NCBI RefSeq assembly: GCF_015832195.1
Contig: NC_052034.1
Coordinates: 6,783,501 to 6,847,500 of the forward strand
Length of the DNA stretch: 64,000 nucleotides
Direction: 5' to 3'
From: Motacilla alba alba
Lineage: Eukaryota; Chordata; Aves; Passeriformes; Motacillidae
The notes beneath the pieces were generated by a model. It was not told the DNA's origin and ran no database searches. It saw only the letters and a program-made list of their open reading frames with translations. The position numbers were made by a program, and so were the translations under genes. Below are positions 11,938 to 24,330 of the stretch, piece after piece. The first letter of the stretch is position 1; each line of letters starts with the position of its first letter.

Positions 11938-12164
11938 TGAAGAAAGAGAGAAAGTTATAAGACATGGACTTTGGTTGGCTCACAGAGTGACGTGGCTCCT
12001 TTTCACCTACTGAGAGCTTTGTTTCTTTTTCATGACCAATGGGCATTGTATGTGTTTGTTAAGCAAATGTAAATATCCTGTAAAGCTAGAAAGGCAACAC
12101 ATTGCTTGAATAAATGAGCCTGTACAGCCTTCTGACCTGAGCCCTGTGTCGTGCTCTATAGTGA
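11938..12164 (+). mobile_element. LTR-like fragment (first of two)
   Basis: The sequence looks like the 3' part of an avian retroviral LTR. A CCAAT box ('tgaccaatgggca', near 12035) is followed by AT-rich sequence, an AATAAA poly(A) signal near 12109, and a short GT/C-rich tail ending 'ctctatagtgaca'. It begins at TG and ends at CA if the proposed limits hold. I could not find a matching target-site duplication, and no internal viral sequence is attached. It may be a short or truncated solo LTR. A transcript end from a host gene is the main alternative. Confidence 0.4.
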
Positions 12165-12274
12165 CAAAAGCAGGATAAGTTTTCCCATGAATCTGCCTGG
12201 GAAGCTTTAGGGAGCTGGAGATAAACAGTGATAGTCAAATATTAAAATAATCTGCAGGTGGTGTTTTTTAACAA

Positions 12275-12476
12275 TGTTTTGCTGGTTTCTCATGAGGTTG
12301 GTTACAAATGGGTGTCTTGTTAATTAGCCAGTCATGTGAAATGCACTGATTAAATGACCAATCAGGTGCACCAGTAGCAAACTGAGGTCTAACAAGAAGA
12401 GAGGATCAAATAAATGTAGGGGTTTTTGCCATTTGCCTTCTGATATGACTCTGTCATCTCTGACTCAAGGGTGACA
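12275..12476 (+). mobile_element. LTR-like fragment (second of two)
   Basis: This piece has the same architecture as the preceding one. It begins 'tgttttgctggtttctcatg', has 'gaccaatcaggtgca' (CCAAT-type) near 12360, an ATAAATG/AATAAA element at 12409-12417, then 'ttttgccatttgccttctga' and 'ctctgtcatctctgactc', ending 'gggtgaca'. This layout resembles short ERVK-type avian LTRs. No clear target-site duplication was found. Its closeness to the 11938-12164 piece, with about 110 bp between, suggests two insertions at one site or one rearranged element. Confidence 0.5.
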
Positions 12477-15400
12477 ATTCCAGGAAATGCAGCCTCAGAC
12501 AAACCTCCTGGAGGGAACAGGCTGCAGCATCCACCCCGGCTCAGTGTCAAAGGGCCAGGGGTTGGGGCTGGGGTGGTTTTTTGGGGTAACAGCAGTTGCT
12601 GCTTCCATCACACACAATGGGGAATAAATGGTCCCAGGTGCAAGGAGGGAGAGCAGCTGCTGTTGTTTTGGGTGAGCCATGGGGAGAAGAATCCAGCACC
12701 TTTCCAGCTGCTGGTGCATGTGCTAAAAATGATGTTTGTGACAAGAAGAGATGGGATCAAGGTGGGGGGAAGGCCTTTAGCAGTATGGGCACAGCAGCAT
12801 CTCCTAATGCTGAGAAAAACAGAGTACCCTTCAGAGGGGGTGTCTGCCCCCAGCTCTGCTTCTCAGCTGGTCTGGTCACCTTCCCTCTACAGACTTTTTA
12901 CTGTTTCCAAGTGTAAAGCCAGAGATGACGACTCCAACTGCTTTTATAACCAGTCTGAGGTCTGTGAAGACCTAATTATTTAAGTCTGTGAATCACAAAG
13001 CACTTTCATCTGGAAATATATGAGCAAATCTGTATCTGTGTTTTGTGAATAAAGGGTAATAAAAGGAAAAAGAAAAATGCTAAACAAGCTGAGAAAATAA
13101 TTGTCTTAGTAGGAAAACTTCCCCCAGCAGCAGAGGGTGACAGTCCCACTGAAGTGATGGATATTAGTCATGATCACACACATAAAACCATCTTGAAGAT
13201 ACTAACTACAAACAACTGTTACAAGAGTTTACAACAGTGTGTTTGTTGTACCAGTGTCTAGAAACAGCACATTAAAACCAAGCAAACAAGATCAGATAAT
13301 TGCTTTGAATGTGGTTTTTGTTAGTTTGGGGTCCTGGATGGTTTTGTGCAGAGGCCTGGGAAGCTGAGCAGCCAACTTGCTCACAGACCTCCTACTCATC
13401 CTCACAGGCAGGAAGAGGAGATGCTGGTGCATTTACAGCAGTGCAAATCTGCACAATGTCTGGAGCCTCTTAGGACCCTCACAGAGTCACTAAAGCCCAC
13501 ACTCATTTCTTTGGAGGATGATGCTTTAACTTTCCTCCAGTTCTGCTGTGTCATTCAACCTTTAAAACACACAAGCAGTGATAATGGGTCCAGGCCAGTC
13601 CCACAGTCAGTGTTACATTCCCCCTAAACCTATTCTTTGAGGAAAATAAATACAGACTTGGCTGCTGGTGTGACTCCCAGCAGATGTTTTCATAATGTTG
13701 GGCAAATGTGGGACATGTGGATGAACAAAAAACTGCCCAGAATCAACTCCAGCACTACCTTATTCCCTATCCCTTAAAGAAATCCTCTCTCAGCAGGACC
13801 TGACCCCAAGAACCCCACAGGACTGCCAGTGTGGGGAATCTTTTCAGCTAGTTAAAGCCAAGATTTGGGATTCAGTGATGCTCATTCAGCAAGGACATGG
13901 TAAATCAGATCCCTGAGGGCATGTTGCCATAAATTCCTACCATGGTTTTTCTCAGATGAGCAACCACAGGCTGTGCTGCACTGCTCATAGCACTTCTCCT
14001 CCCACCAACCCGAGCAGTGGGAGCCAGGCAGCAGCACTTCCCTCTAGGAAATCCTGTAGGGCCAAGGTGATGGCCATGCTGCAGCCTCTTCTGCATCCCC
14101 AGTGCTCCAAGCTGTGTCAACTCCTGCTGCAAGCCCATCTCTGGATGCACAGGAGGGAAAGGGCAGGAGGGGACACAGCCTAAGGCAGGGCAGCCTGGCT
14201 GGATCACAGGGCCACTTAAGTGCAAACTTAGAAAACATGACATTTATTGAGTGAGCCCTTCCTGTTGCATGGCCAGGACCACTTTTGCAGCAGGAACCAC
14301 ACAGGGGAGTCCCACAGAAACCTCCCTCCAGATACCCCAGCTCCCGATCCTGTCAGACGTGACAGGATCTCTTTGTGTCTCATCTTTGTGTCTAAAACTC
14401 TTTCCTCTTTTTACAGGCCTGCCTTAAGACTGCAGCAAGCCACAGTGCTGCCCTGCTTCACAGAAAACCAGTCCCACCACCCTGCTCCCTGCCTTGGCCA
14501 CAGCAGGATTGCAGCTGAGGACTGGGATGCAGCTCCAGCACCTTCTCCACCTGCCAGGACAGTCAGCAGGGCAGACTTGTATCCTTCTCATATTCTTCTC
14601 CTCTCCTCCCTCACCCAGCACAGCCAAGTCCCAAAGAACCTAAAATCTGGTTACCCTTGGCCACAACAGCTGCCCTGCATGCCAGGGAAGGACACATCAG
14701 CTGCAAGAGGAGTGCATGGAAACAAGAACTGAGCTTCACATTTGAACCCCAAGTCTGGCAGAAGCTCTCTCCCCTGTGCTCTGACACTGTCAGTGCAGCC
14801 TGAGGAGCTGCAGCAAGGCACCACTTTGATCCTGAGTGAAGGGGAGGAAAATTAATCTTGTCTTTCATGTTTGAGGACTTAACATAAGATCAACCAAGCA
14901 CATCCTGCATGAGATTTTTGGGAATGGGTGGTCACAGAAAATGGCAGGTCTCTTTGGTGCTAGAAGCCCTGCACCACTACAGAGCATCCACATTACCTGC
15001 AAGGCATAACAAAATGCTCAAAACCATATGGTTTTGCACTCTTATCCCAATAATAGAATAATCACTATGCAATAAATTTTCTTTCATCATTCAACCAGTA
15101 ACAGCAACTTCAAACCACCGAGTTCTGCTTCTACTTTGAGAAGGAGAGAAAGATTCCAGTTTAGTCTTTTCCAGATGAAATTAGATAAATGTTTAATGCC
15201 TTCTGCAAGATCTGCAGAGTCAACAAAAATACTAAAGGCCAAATCCAGAGGGATCCTGTTAACTAACTCAAGATCCATCTAGAGTTAAACAGCATCCACA
15301 GTGTGAACAGAAAGTTTCTCCCTTTGCACAACAGTGTCAGGTCAAGATCAATGACATTAAAAAAATGTTTACTAGGTCTTTTCTGTAATAGCAACAAGAA

Positions 15401-15966
15401 AGAAAAAACTAAACCTCAAGAACTGTAACAGAAAGGCCAGTCAAAGGTAGAAATGTATTCCACAGCCCTGTGCAGAGAATCCATTTCTGGACATCTGCCT
15501 AAAACTCTGCATCCGCCTTGTGCTGGCTCAACCCCCACTGCTTTTGGCAGGTGAGATAGAAAATTGGTTATAAAATGAGCTCTATATTTTATAAGTTTCA
15601 TAAACATTTTTTTGAAAAAAAAACCTGGAATATGAGGTATTCTCAGAGATTCTGTGCCAGAGAGTAATGTGGTCTAACTTGGAAACAGAGTTACCACCTG
15701 TTCATGGCAACTGCTCTTTTAATCTTCATTTCTGTTTTATGAGCTGACCAACACTATTTTATTAGCTGACAATTAGTTTAGGTTGATTTAATTAAGCAAA
15801 ATTGAGTACAATCCCTCTTTCTTCCAGGGCAAAAGTTCTGCAGGATTACGGGTATGAGCAACTTGGAATCTGTATCAATAAAGCTAAATTCCAGATCTTT
15901 TTGTCAAAAGCAATCACATGACTGTCCAGGTAAATATATGTCAGTGGACACAGAGATGTTCCAGGT
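12477..15966. other. Non-coding unique sequence
   Basis: No gene or repeat recognised. Plus-strand open frames at 12471-12983 (170 codons) and 14247-14732 (161 codons) overlap open frames in other phases and show no domain or splice pattern. The stretch 15700-15850 is AT-rich with TAAT-type homeodomain-like motifs. Confidence 0.45.
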
Positions 15967-16006
15967 GTTCTAAGAGAAAAAGAGATGTCCTAAGAGAAAA
16001 AGGCAG
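15967..16006 (+). repeat. Two-copy 20-bp tandem duplication
   Basis: The unit 'gttctaagagaaaaagagat' is followed directly by a second copy beginning 'gtcctaagagaaaaagg'. The copies differ at a few positions. Confidence 0.85.
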
Positions 16007-19000
16007 GCTCTGGCTGCCTGGGGAAAACCAGAGGTGATAGTTTGACACCAGCACTTGTGCTTAAGTTCAACTGGTTGGAGTTGCCACCTTGGCTTTTAGA
16101 ATGAGTGTCTGCAGCTCACGGAGGGACACTGCCAGGTAAGAAGGAGAAAGATGAAAAATAACCCAATCTGGAGATAGTAATTGATTATTTTTCATAGAGA
16201 TCAATTCCTTAATCCATGTGGGTATTCCACTTGTGGCAGTGGGACAGAAAGGGCAGAGCAGGGTGGGAGGAGGAGCAGGCACATGGAGGGGTGATTGGAG
16301 CAGCCCCTGAACTCCTGCCAGGATGAGGACACGGTCATTGCCTGCCATGGCCAGGTAGCTCATCAAAAACCTGTCCATATCAGCAGAAGGTCATCTGCAT
16401 CTCAAACAGATGCCTCCAAAATGGATGTAGCACAGAAGGCAAGGGTCAGTGATTGCTGTTTTCTGCCAGTGTTTGCTCTCCTCTGAGCAAATACCCTCAT
16501 GCACCAGCATTTGGGCTGAGGAACCACATCTGCAAAGTTCTGCATTAGACAGCATGGGGGGGGATAATGTCTTTAATGTCTTTGGGTTTGGTTTTTCTTG
16601 TTGTTGTAAATGTTTTCTTCTTTATTTTTTCCCCTGAATATTTTGTATGATGTTTGCAGAGCTGTACCAAGAAGAAATTCCCACCTGGGCAAACATTTCT
16701 GCATTTCTGGTTTAGCACAAACTCAACCTTACACACAGACAGGAGTCAGGTATCAGGCTGAGAGGATTTAGCCTTCCTCAGACAGGTTGTACAGCTGTTT
16801 CTTCTTGGCTCATTTTAAAGATTCAAAGCAATAATTGACCAAAATCAGCAGCCTTTTGAGTACCAGCCTTCACCAAGGTAAGCCTGAGTGAAATACTCAA
16901 GGATGAGCTTCCTCATGTCACAATTTCTTGAGTCCCATCTTGCAACAAGGCAGAACCCAGTGGTTAATTCTATGTGCAGAGCTTGCAGTGAAGATTGTAG
17001 CCACAACTCAGCCCTAGAGGACTGATAAAAATGACTGTAACAGTAGTAGAGGCTGGGGTGCAGTTCAGTGCAGACAATTTTGCAGTCAAATGGCTCTTCT
17101 GTAAGATATATGTTGCCTTTGACTCTTACTGAGCCTTGAAAAGTGAGCCACCACCATTAGTTATAACTCCCTGGCAAGGAAAGCACTAATAATTCTGACT
17201 AATTGTCATGGAAAGTTACCCTGATTGCAAATTTGACAGTTATAAAAATCCAGTTTTGGAATTCCAAGCAGGCCAGGAACATAATTAGGCTCTACATTTT
17301 AACACCCTCTTGATCAATGGTGGGGTAATGGAGACCCTTCCAAGGGCTTTGTTTTGAAATGAATGGCGCCATATTGATGAAACAGCTTGGACCCAAACCA
17401 GAAATTAAATTGAAAGTTTAAACAATGCAGCTGTATTTTATCATCCTGTATTGTCAAGCTTTAACGAAAATAGCTCCTAAACAGAGCCACATGTTTTGCC
17501 TGTTGCCCAAAAACTGAAGGTGAATTTTAAAACCCTTTCCTAAGCTGCAGGATGCCAAGATTTTTCAGCTAGAAGTTATTATTAGGACACAACAGTATTT
17601 CATATAAGCCCTGACAATGGTTTTGTATGGTTTCTGCAAAAGCAACTTCATTTTTTACACCAGAGATAGCTGAGATGAGTGACACTTCAAAAAAATGGAA
17701 CCTCTGCTATGTATTTCTTCTTTTCCATGTGCATGTGACAAAGGCAAAAATAAAACCACATTTCAATCATCACAACAACCAATACAGGGAGTCTAAGTTG
17801 GATTTCCCCCTCACCCTACGTATCATTAATGAAAATTGTCAGCTGCCTTCTAATCCCTGGACCTGGAGACAGATTTAGTGAGGGTCTATCAGGTATTTCA
17901 GTGTCACTGGAAACCTGCAGGCAGCTTTTACTCTGAGAGTTATCTCCTGCCTTCAAGGATTAAGATATGATTAAAAAAACACTTGTTAGTTACAGCATTC
18001 CAAGAACCAGATCTTAGATTTTTCTAGCAAATTGGTCATGATAGAGGAGGCAGAAAATGTATAATGAGACTTAGTCTTTCTAATATCCAAGGATGGATTT
18101 GCACAGCTGGAAAATTAGGGGAAAACTCTGGGGTTTGGTTTGTAATCTGTTCAAATAGCCTAGAGGATTTTAGGGGGTGCAACTCATACAAATTAAATGG
18201 GATTCTACTGCATTTATTTATTGGAGTATAGTATTGCAGCAAGATGGCAAAACTCAGTTCCACATTGAGCAAAAAATCTGCTGAAAACCAAAGAGCACAT
18301 TAAGTTCTACCAGCCTTTCCCATAAAAGTTTAAGTGTTCAATCTCAGTTTTGAATATCCATAATTCCAGAAACAAGACAAAAAAAAGCTCTGGGACTGTA
18401 AGCCTCCAGTGGAATAGGTTCAATGGCTCAACCCTCCCATATGCTCCAAGGATGAGGTATTTCAATTGGATCTCTGAGGAAGCTTGCAGAGGGGTGCACA
18501 CAACTTTCATCTTGGTCCACCGGGGGAAGGAAGGGAGATGAGACATGAAGAGATAAAAAAGCTGAGAACAAAGAGGTCCTTGCAGTGCCTCCAGCCTCCC
18601 TCATGCTGGATAAACACGTCTGTCAGAGCCTGAGGTCAGGCCAAAGCCTCTGACAACGCTGCTCTGCAAGTCTGAGTGTCTTTTATCTCCCTGTGCAACT
18701 CAGGCTTCCCAACAGCAGCAGGACCAGCTTACCCAGAAGGTTTTCATGGAGTGTCACCCATTTCCCTCCTGCTGGAAGAGCTGTGAGCTGGGCATTGGGT
18801 GTCAGCACTGAAATCAGCATCACAGCAAGGGCTGTGGGAGCTGCTGTCCTGGCACAACACCAGGGACCCCCAGCAGCAGGACAGGCCAGGGACAGTGCCC
18901 TGCTGCAAGGCACAGCTCCCCTGGGACTGGAATTTAGGCAATCTCTCCAGGAGGAATGGTGCTGACAAGAGGGACAGGGCAGCCATCCCAAGCTCCCTGA

Positions 19001-22000
19001 GCACCACTAACACCACGTGGTGACCCTGCAATCTCTGGTGTTCTTGCCAGGCATGCAAATCAGGCAGGGATGCTCAGCCTCTGGACATATCCCTCCTTTC
19101 CCTCCTCCAAGGGGAGCCCAGGACTGGTGAAAAGGAGGCAGGCAGACAGATGAGCTTTAGTGAGATAAATGCCTTTTTTTCATGTTTCAGGTCACTGTCT
19201 AATAAATACGGATGTGGTGCATCCTTTCCTTGCACATATCAGGGATGTTACAGACCCTAAAGGACTCACAGTCATATCAGAGGTCACATGTGCTCCTTGG
19301 GCACACCATGAGAAATGCTATTTTTATTCATTTTTTCACCCAACATTTTACTGCACTGCATTCTCAAATGCTTCCTAAATGTCAGGATGAGGAGAGGATT
19401 TTTAATGAGGTTACTACTCCCATTCATCTGCCACTGTTCAAAATCTCATGGGCATTTTTATCTCTCTTAGCAGACTAACAAGACTATGAAAGAGGCAAGA
19501 TAAACACCAGCCAAATAACTTGGATATTGTAGCCTGGTACATGAACATGGGCTTCAAAAGAGCACCCAACAGGCAGCCACTGAAGTGGCTAAGGAAGGAG
19601 AAGCACCAACCTGTCCCGTGGCAAGTTTTCTCTACAGTCCTTTCATGGCTAATGAACATCCAACAATGCTTGATAAAAACAGTGTCTGCTACTGATCAAG
19701 TGCTGGTTGCTTTGTATCACACTTGAATCTAACAGGAAGAAATGTCCAAGAAGATGTATTGTCTAAGTTTAATGTTTTATCAAAACCAGATGAGCACACA
19801 TAGCCCGAGGTGCTGGGCAAAAGCCAAAACATACAAGCAGGAAACTGCAAGCGGGTAAAATGTGACACTTGAATTAAAAGAGAGGTGCTTACCTCTGTGC
19901 CAAAATCATTTTAACATGATGGTACCGTGTATCTGGAACACCTCTCCCTCCCCAGACAGAACACTGTAGTTGCTACAAAGCCTCCCCACATCAGGCTCTG
20001 CTGAGTGGAAATCCCAGCTCAGACCACCTCTGGATGATGCACTCCAGTGCCTTTTACACATTCATTTACACAGACATGTCCATGTGCACACACCCAGAGG
20101 AAAACTGCTTCCATCACAGCAATTTCTACACTCTGCAATACTACTGAGCAGCTTTCTGAATTATTGCCTTCATGCCACGGCCTTCAGTGAGGAACCTTGC
20201 CCAGTGTTCTCCTCACGGTGTTAAGGTGGAGAATAAGCAACAGAACTGCCAGAGGTTTAGCCCTGACTTTCCATTGACCACCCATGTCCCTCCACCTATG
20301 CCTAGCTCCACTCTCTGCCTGTTTCGCTCTGAGTCCCCCTGGAGCTCACTGAAGCCAGGTTTGGAGTCACTGGGACGTGGAGATGTGTGTTTAAGCTGGA
20401 AAGGATGTGTCTTTTCTGATGTAAAGCCCCACCATGGAGTTTCCCAGCTCCAGCTGCTGAGGAAGCACAGTTCAGTGGTGCTTACTGAGCCCACCATTAA
20501 CTCCCAGGACAGCCAACACCAAGGACCAGCTGGCTTGTGGAATTCTGAAACCTGCCATGTGTGCTTAAGCACAGACCCTAAACTCTCTGGGACAAGAACA
20601 CGAGGGGAATAGAAGGCACTAAACCATCAGCAAGCAATGCTTGCACATTTTTTTATGTGATAAATCATTGTTTTCAATTTACTTCCAGCAAGGAAAGCAT
20701 ATATTGAGTAGGTTTGTCACATTCCTGGTAAAGCACAATCCACCACTGCCCATTGAAAAAGCTGCAGGGCAACAGGAAATGTCTCCAATGCCCCCAAATT
20801 CCTCACTCCACAACACCATCCAGTGGTATCCCTGTGAAACCTGGCTACACTTTACACCATGAAAATTAGTAGCAGAAGAGGCATTCTAGCCCCTGGACAT
20901 TTGAAGTTTTGCGTCCGGCCAAGTCCATGGGAAAGGCACTGCCACAGATGCAAATGGCCACAGTTCCCTCACTAACGTCCCCCTCCTCTTCCACTGCTAA
21001 AAAGTAACATAAGTGTTGGAGAGAACTGCAAAATAGTTTTTAGGGTTCATTAAAATATTTCAAAAAGTCACTTTGATTTAAAAACCCACCTTAATAAAGC
21101 CATATTTATAGTTTCTTTCCACGGTCTTCATCCATTTATACAGCTGCAGTTCCTCTAGAAGACAGTTCAAAGAAATGCAGCTCCAGGCACCCAGTCAGAG
21201 CCTAAAAATCCACTGCTGAGTTGCCCAAGATTTTACTAATAAAATTTGTCTTCAGTGATATAAATTGAAAAGTCAAAGCAGCAACCTGCTCACAATCTAC
21301 TGCAGAGGGGTTTTCAACCTGCAGCTCAATTCCATGAAAAAAGGTGTTCCACATGACTTATGATTGCTGGAGGGAGATAAGGAAAGAAACAGAGTGAGTA
21401 GGTGTTGAAACTTCTTAGAAATCTGACCATATCCTGGGGTTTTTCACCTGCTCACAGAAACAGGCACTTCATTTGTGATCTGAGATCAGAGCAGCCACTT
21501 GATGACTTCTAGGAGAGCAGGCCACCTGCTTTTACAGCCTCTGCAAAAGGACATTCTCCCAGTTCAAGCTCCCACACAAGCCCTGTTTTCCCAATGAAAA
21601 GATATTTCAATTCCTTCTCCCTGAGGTCCGAGATACCCCAAGGAGAGGCATCAACTGCAGCAGCATAACACATCAACAGCTGCTCTCAAGATGCTGCCAG
21701 ATTCAGCTTAGCTAAAAAAAAAAAGCACAAATAAATTTCCTACCAGTGTCTGGGTACAGCCTTCCTGCTCCACCCAGCAAGATACAGGTCAGAATTCCAG
21801 ACTAGGAACAGGGGGTAAATTTGGAGCAGCTGAACTCATCTAAGAATCAAAAGCAACAGGAGTTTTATGCCGTGCAAGAATTGCACAATATCAAAATTAG
21901 GACAGTATCAAAAGGTACACAGAAAAGCTAAAAGGTATTTTGTTTTCTGACATTGCTGCCCTTGAGCTACAGCATCTACCAATGCAGCATTTCTTCAGAG

Positions 22001-22213
22001 TCTCCATTATTCCCATGCAAAAAAAGGGAATGTTTGGGGCTGCAGAAGCTGCCACCTGGCAGGTCCTGCTGCAGCTGTGAGTTTGTTCCATGCCCACAGA
22101 GGGCTCTGCTCTGAGTGGTCTCTTGGTGCTCCTGCAGCATTGCTGTTAAATGAGAGAGCACTATTTCACTTGCAAAGTCCATTAATGCACAAGCAAGTCT
22201 GGGGTTACATTTG

Positions 22214-22214
<1 letters not shown>
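16007..22214. other. Non-coding unique sequence with possible conserved element near 17200-17560
   Basis: No gene or repeat recognised over six kilobases. The part around 17200-17560 has few signs of decay, a 10-bp palindrome ATGGCGCCAT at 17363-17372 and AT-rich motifs. Open frames are all below 150 codons and overlap one another. Confidence 0.45.

Positions 22215-22264
<50 letters not shown>
22215..22264 (+). repeat. Pure T50 mononucleotide run
   Basis: Fifty consecutive T bases with no interruption, bordered by 'acatttgc' on the left and 'aaagcagag' on the right. On the minus strand it would be a poly(A) tail, but I see no AATAAA signal or recognisable retroposon body on its upstream side (right flank). 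Its exact length in an assembly is uncertain. Confidence 0.97.
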
Positions 22265-22268
<4 letters not shown>

Positions 22269-23129
22269 CAGAGAAAAATACACATAAGCTTATTGAAGAG
22301 CCAACAGATAACAAATAGGACAAGAGTCAAGCATGTTATCAGTGAATGGGGACAACCAAATCATTTTGAGCTTGAGATGTAAGATGCTGACTGAGAAAGG
22401 CTGGACCTGGACTGCACAGAGACTGCCTGCCACACCAGCAAGGTTAATGAGAACAGCAGGACAGGGATATCTCCAACAGCCAGACTCTACATCCTAAAAT
22501 TCTTTCATTTCAGTAACTATGAAATTCCAGTGCTTCTCTGATAACATCTAGAAGGCAAATGTTACCACAGCACAATCTCTGAGGCAGCAAATTTCAAAAT
22601 TGAAATGACCTCTGAAATATTTGCCTCCATCACTTTTGCCAAGAAACTTGGGGCAGTTTCATCTTTCATCACTGCTGATTCTCAGCTTTTGACAAACAGC
22701 AAACATTAGGTTATTATTAGTAGCAATATCTTAAATTAGTGCCCAAGAATCCATTTACCCTTTGGTATTGAAGGAATTTCAAAGGGAAAAATTATTTTAA
22801 AACAAATAAACAAACATAAAAACCCCTACCACTCAGAAATTCAGCTGAGCTAGCATGCCTGGATTCAATCTATAGCTCCTCAGAAATCACAAACCAGTGG
22901 AAGATTAACTGAAAATCATGGGATGGAAATGCATCTGGAATTCTCATTGGGGAGGGTAGATGAGATGTTTTTAAACTCTGAAGCTTGGTTGATATTTCAG
23001 GTAGTGAAACACCTGCCCAGCCACCTCCTGCCCATGTTTGCTGGGCTCCACTCACATCAGCCTTGAGTGAGACACCGTGTGCTTGGCTCTCACCCCCTCA
23101 CAGGGCAGGTAGGAGGATCCCTAACCTCA
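22265..23129. other. Non-coding unique sequence before the LTR cluster
   Basis: No gene or repeat recognised. If a retroposon created the T50 run, its body would lie here on the minus strand, but nothing familiar is visible. Confidence 0.45.
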
Positions 23130-23133
23130 ATAC

Positions 23134-23632
23134 TGAGAGCAATGAGGGATTTGTCTTTACAAACAAACTGTGGGTCTGCTGGTAGATAAAACCAGCACTG
23201 AGAGATAAAAGAAACAATGGGAAGCATTCCACTGATAGATGAATGGAAAAAGATACTTGCCTTTAAAAATAAACTGTAGGTTTGCTGATAAATGAAATCG
23301 GATATTGAAGGATGAAAGAAGCAATGGGAGAAAACCCCTAAATTTCATGAGAATTAACAATGAAAAGGGAGGGTTATACATTAGAGGGAAATCTCTGGTA
23401 TCAGGTGTTCTGGGAAGTCTGAACCTCTCAAGTACCTCAGCCATGGGGAAAGAGAGGAAGGGAAATGTGGCTGGGAAATTGGGATAAAAAGGGAGTCTGC
23501 GTTCTCCAAAAATTTGAGAGATCCCAGGGGAATACCCCATGGCCTCTCCCTTTATTCTAAAAAAGTGGAAGGACTCCTCTGTCTCCTTTTTGGACATAAA
23601 CCTCTGATGTTTGTGGATTAATTTTCCTGACA
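23134..23632 (+). mobile_element. Solo retroviral LTR with 4-bp target-site duplication
   Basis: The element begins TGAGAG and ends CTGACA, so it has the TG...CA ends of an LTR. The four bases ATAC occur immediately before it (23130-23133) and immediately after it (23633-23636). A 4-bp duplication is typical of gammaretrovirus-like (ERV1) insertions. Inside is a TATA-like 'gggataaaaaggg' near 23481-23493 and a CATAAA poly(A)-type signal at 23595-23600, both in plus orientation. The 5' half holds an imperfect internal repeat with a 106-bp offset (from 23155 and from 23261, sharing 'aaactgt', 'gctg', 'gataaa/gatgaaagaa' and 'caatggga'). No viral gene is attached. A four-base match can occur by chance, and the exact family is not certain. 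Confidence 0.72.
23155..23330 (+). repeat. 106-bp imperfect direct repeat within the LTR
   Basis: Two diverged copies start at about 23155 and 23261. Both run from a CTTTA(C/A)AAA(C/T)AAACTGT segment through 'ctgctg/ttgctgataaatgaaa' to 'agaa(a/g)caatgggag/a'. Duplicated U3 segments are common in retroviral LTRs, where they often carry promoter or enhancer sites. Confidence 0.7.
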
Positions 23633-23636
23633 ATAC

Positions 23637-23890
23637 CAATGCCGTCCATACTTTTCCAAGGAGAAGGCATCCTTCCTGCTACATTCTCTGAACAAAAAAA
23701 AAAAATTACTGACAGGGTTACAGCTCCCTGGGGACACAGACAATTGCTTTCTTATTTCACACCCCTTGGATATATGAATCTAACTCCAGATGTCCATGGA
23801 ATATTTCATTCTATAGCAGACTACCAATTTCCCTCACCATTTTTCAATTAACGAGCAATTATGATTAGCACTGGCCAAGACAGGGGGGGT
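23637..23890 (+). mobile_element. Probable ERV 3' internal remnant with polypurine tract
   Basis: This segment lies between the two LTRs and ends in 'ggccaagacaggggggg' directly before the TGTGAG start of the next LTR. A purine run at that place is the usual plus-strand primer site of a retrovirus, so the segment is probably the last part of an internal region whose 5' portion is lost. It has no open frame of useful length, and an A-run at about 23694-23704 interrupts it. The alternative is ordinary flanking DNA that happens to be G-rich. Confidence 0.45.
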
Positions 23891-24323
23891 TGTGAGCTCA
23901 CTGAATGTCAGAAGGAGAGTTCTACCATAAAGCCACACATGTTATAGATGGATAATGAGATGATTGGCTCTCACAATTAAGGGATAACCATTGTGTGAAT
24001 GTTAAGAAAAGCTTTAGTGATGTATAGCTATGTTATTGTAGTTTAAATGCCCTCTGTTCTCCCCATAGTTCCCTTTCTCCCTTCCCTGTATTGTGACCAT
24101 CAGGCAGCCGGGGCTGTCTAGGACAGGTAAAAAGAAGGTGTGCACACGTGTCCCTTGCATGGGGCACTGGGAATGGAAAAGCTTGGTGCTTAGGGGGTGA
24201 GGCATGGCAACCGCTGACCTCCAATCCTGTTACAAGAAAGCAGTTCCCACCGATAAATGACAAAGAAGAGCTGACTGATAGACTTTGGGAGGGGCCGGGG
24301 CTGGCTGATGCAGCCCCCTGGGG

Positions 24324-24330
24324 TATAAAA
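24324..24330 (+). promoter_or_regulatory. TATA box of the ERVL-like LTR
   Basis: TATAAAA sits within a GC-rich context about 110 bases before the AATAAA signal, as expected for an LTR promoter. Activity is unknown. Confidence 0.6.

Noticed and set aside
16118..16134. Possible plus-strand exon ending at a GTAAGA donor near 16134
   Set aside because: The acceptor is ambiguous and the segment only 12-36 bases long, with no similarity to a known protein.
19893..19965. Possible minus-strand exon before a GTAAGC donor at 19892
   Set aside because: Acceptor lacks a pyrimidine tract. An open frame of 72 bases is not informative.
21976..22382. Lysine- or phenylalanine-rich frames across the T50 run
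   Set aside because: Artefact of the mononucleotide run on both strands.
23157..23639. 160-codon minus-strand open frame
   Set aside because: It lies entirely antisense within the solo LTR and so is not a gene.
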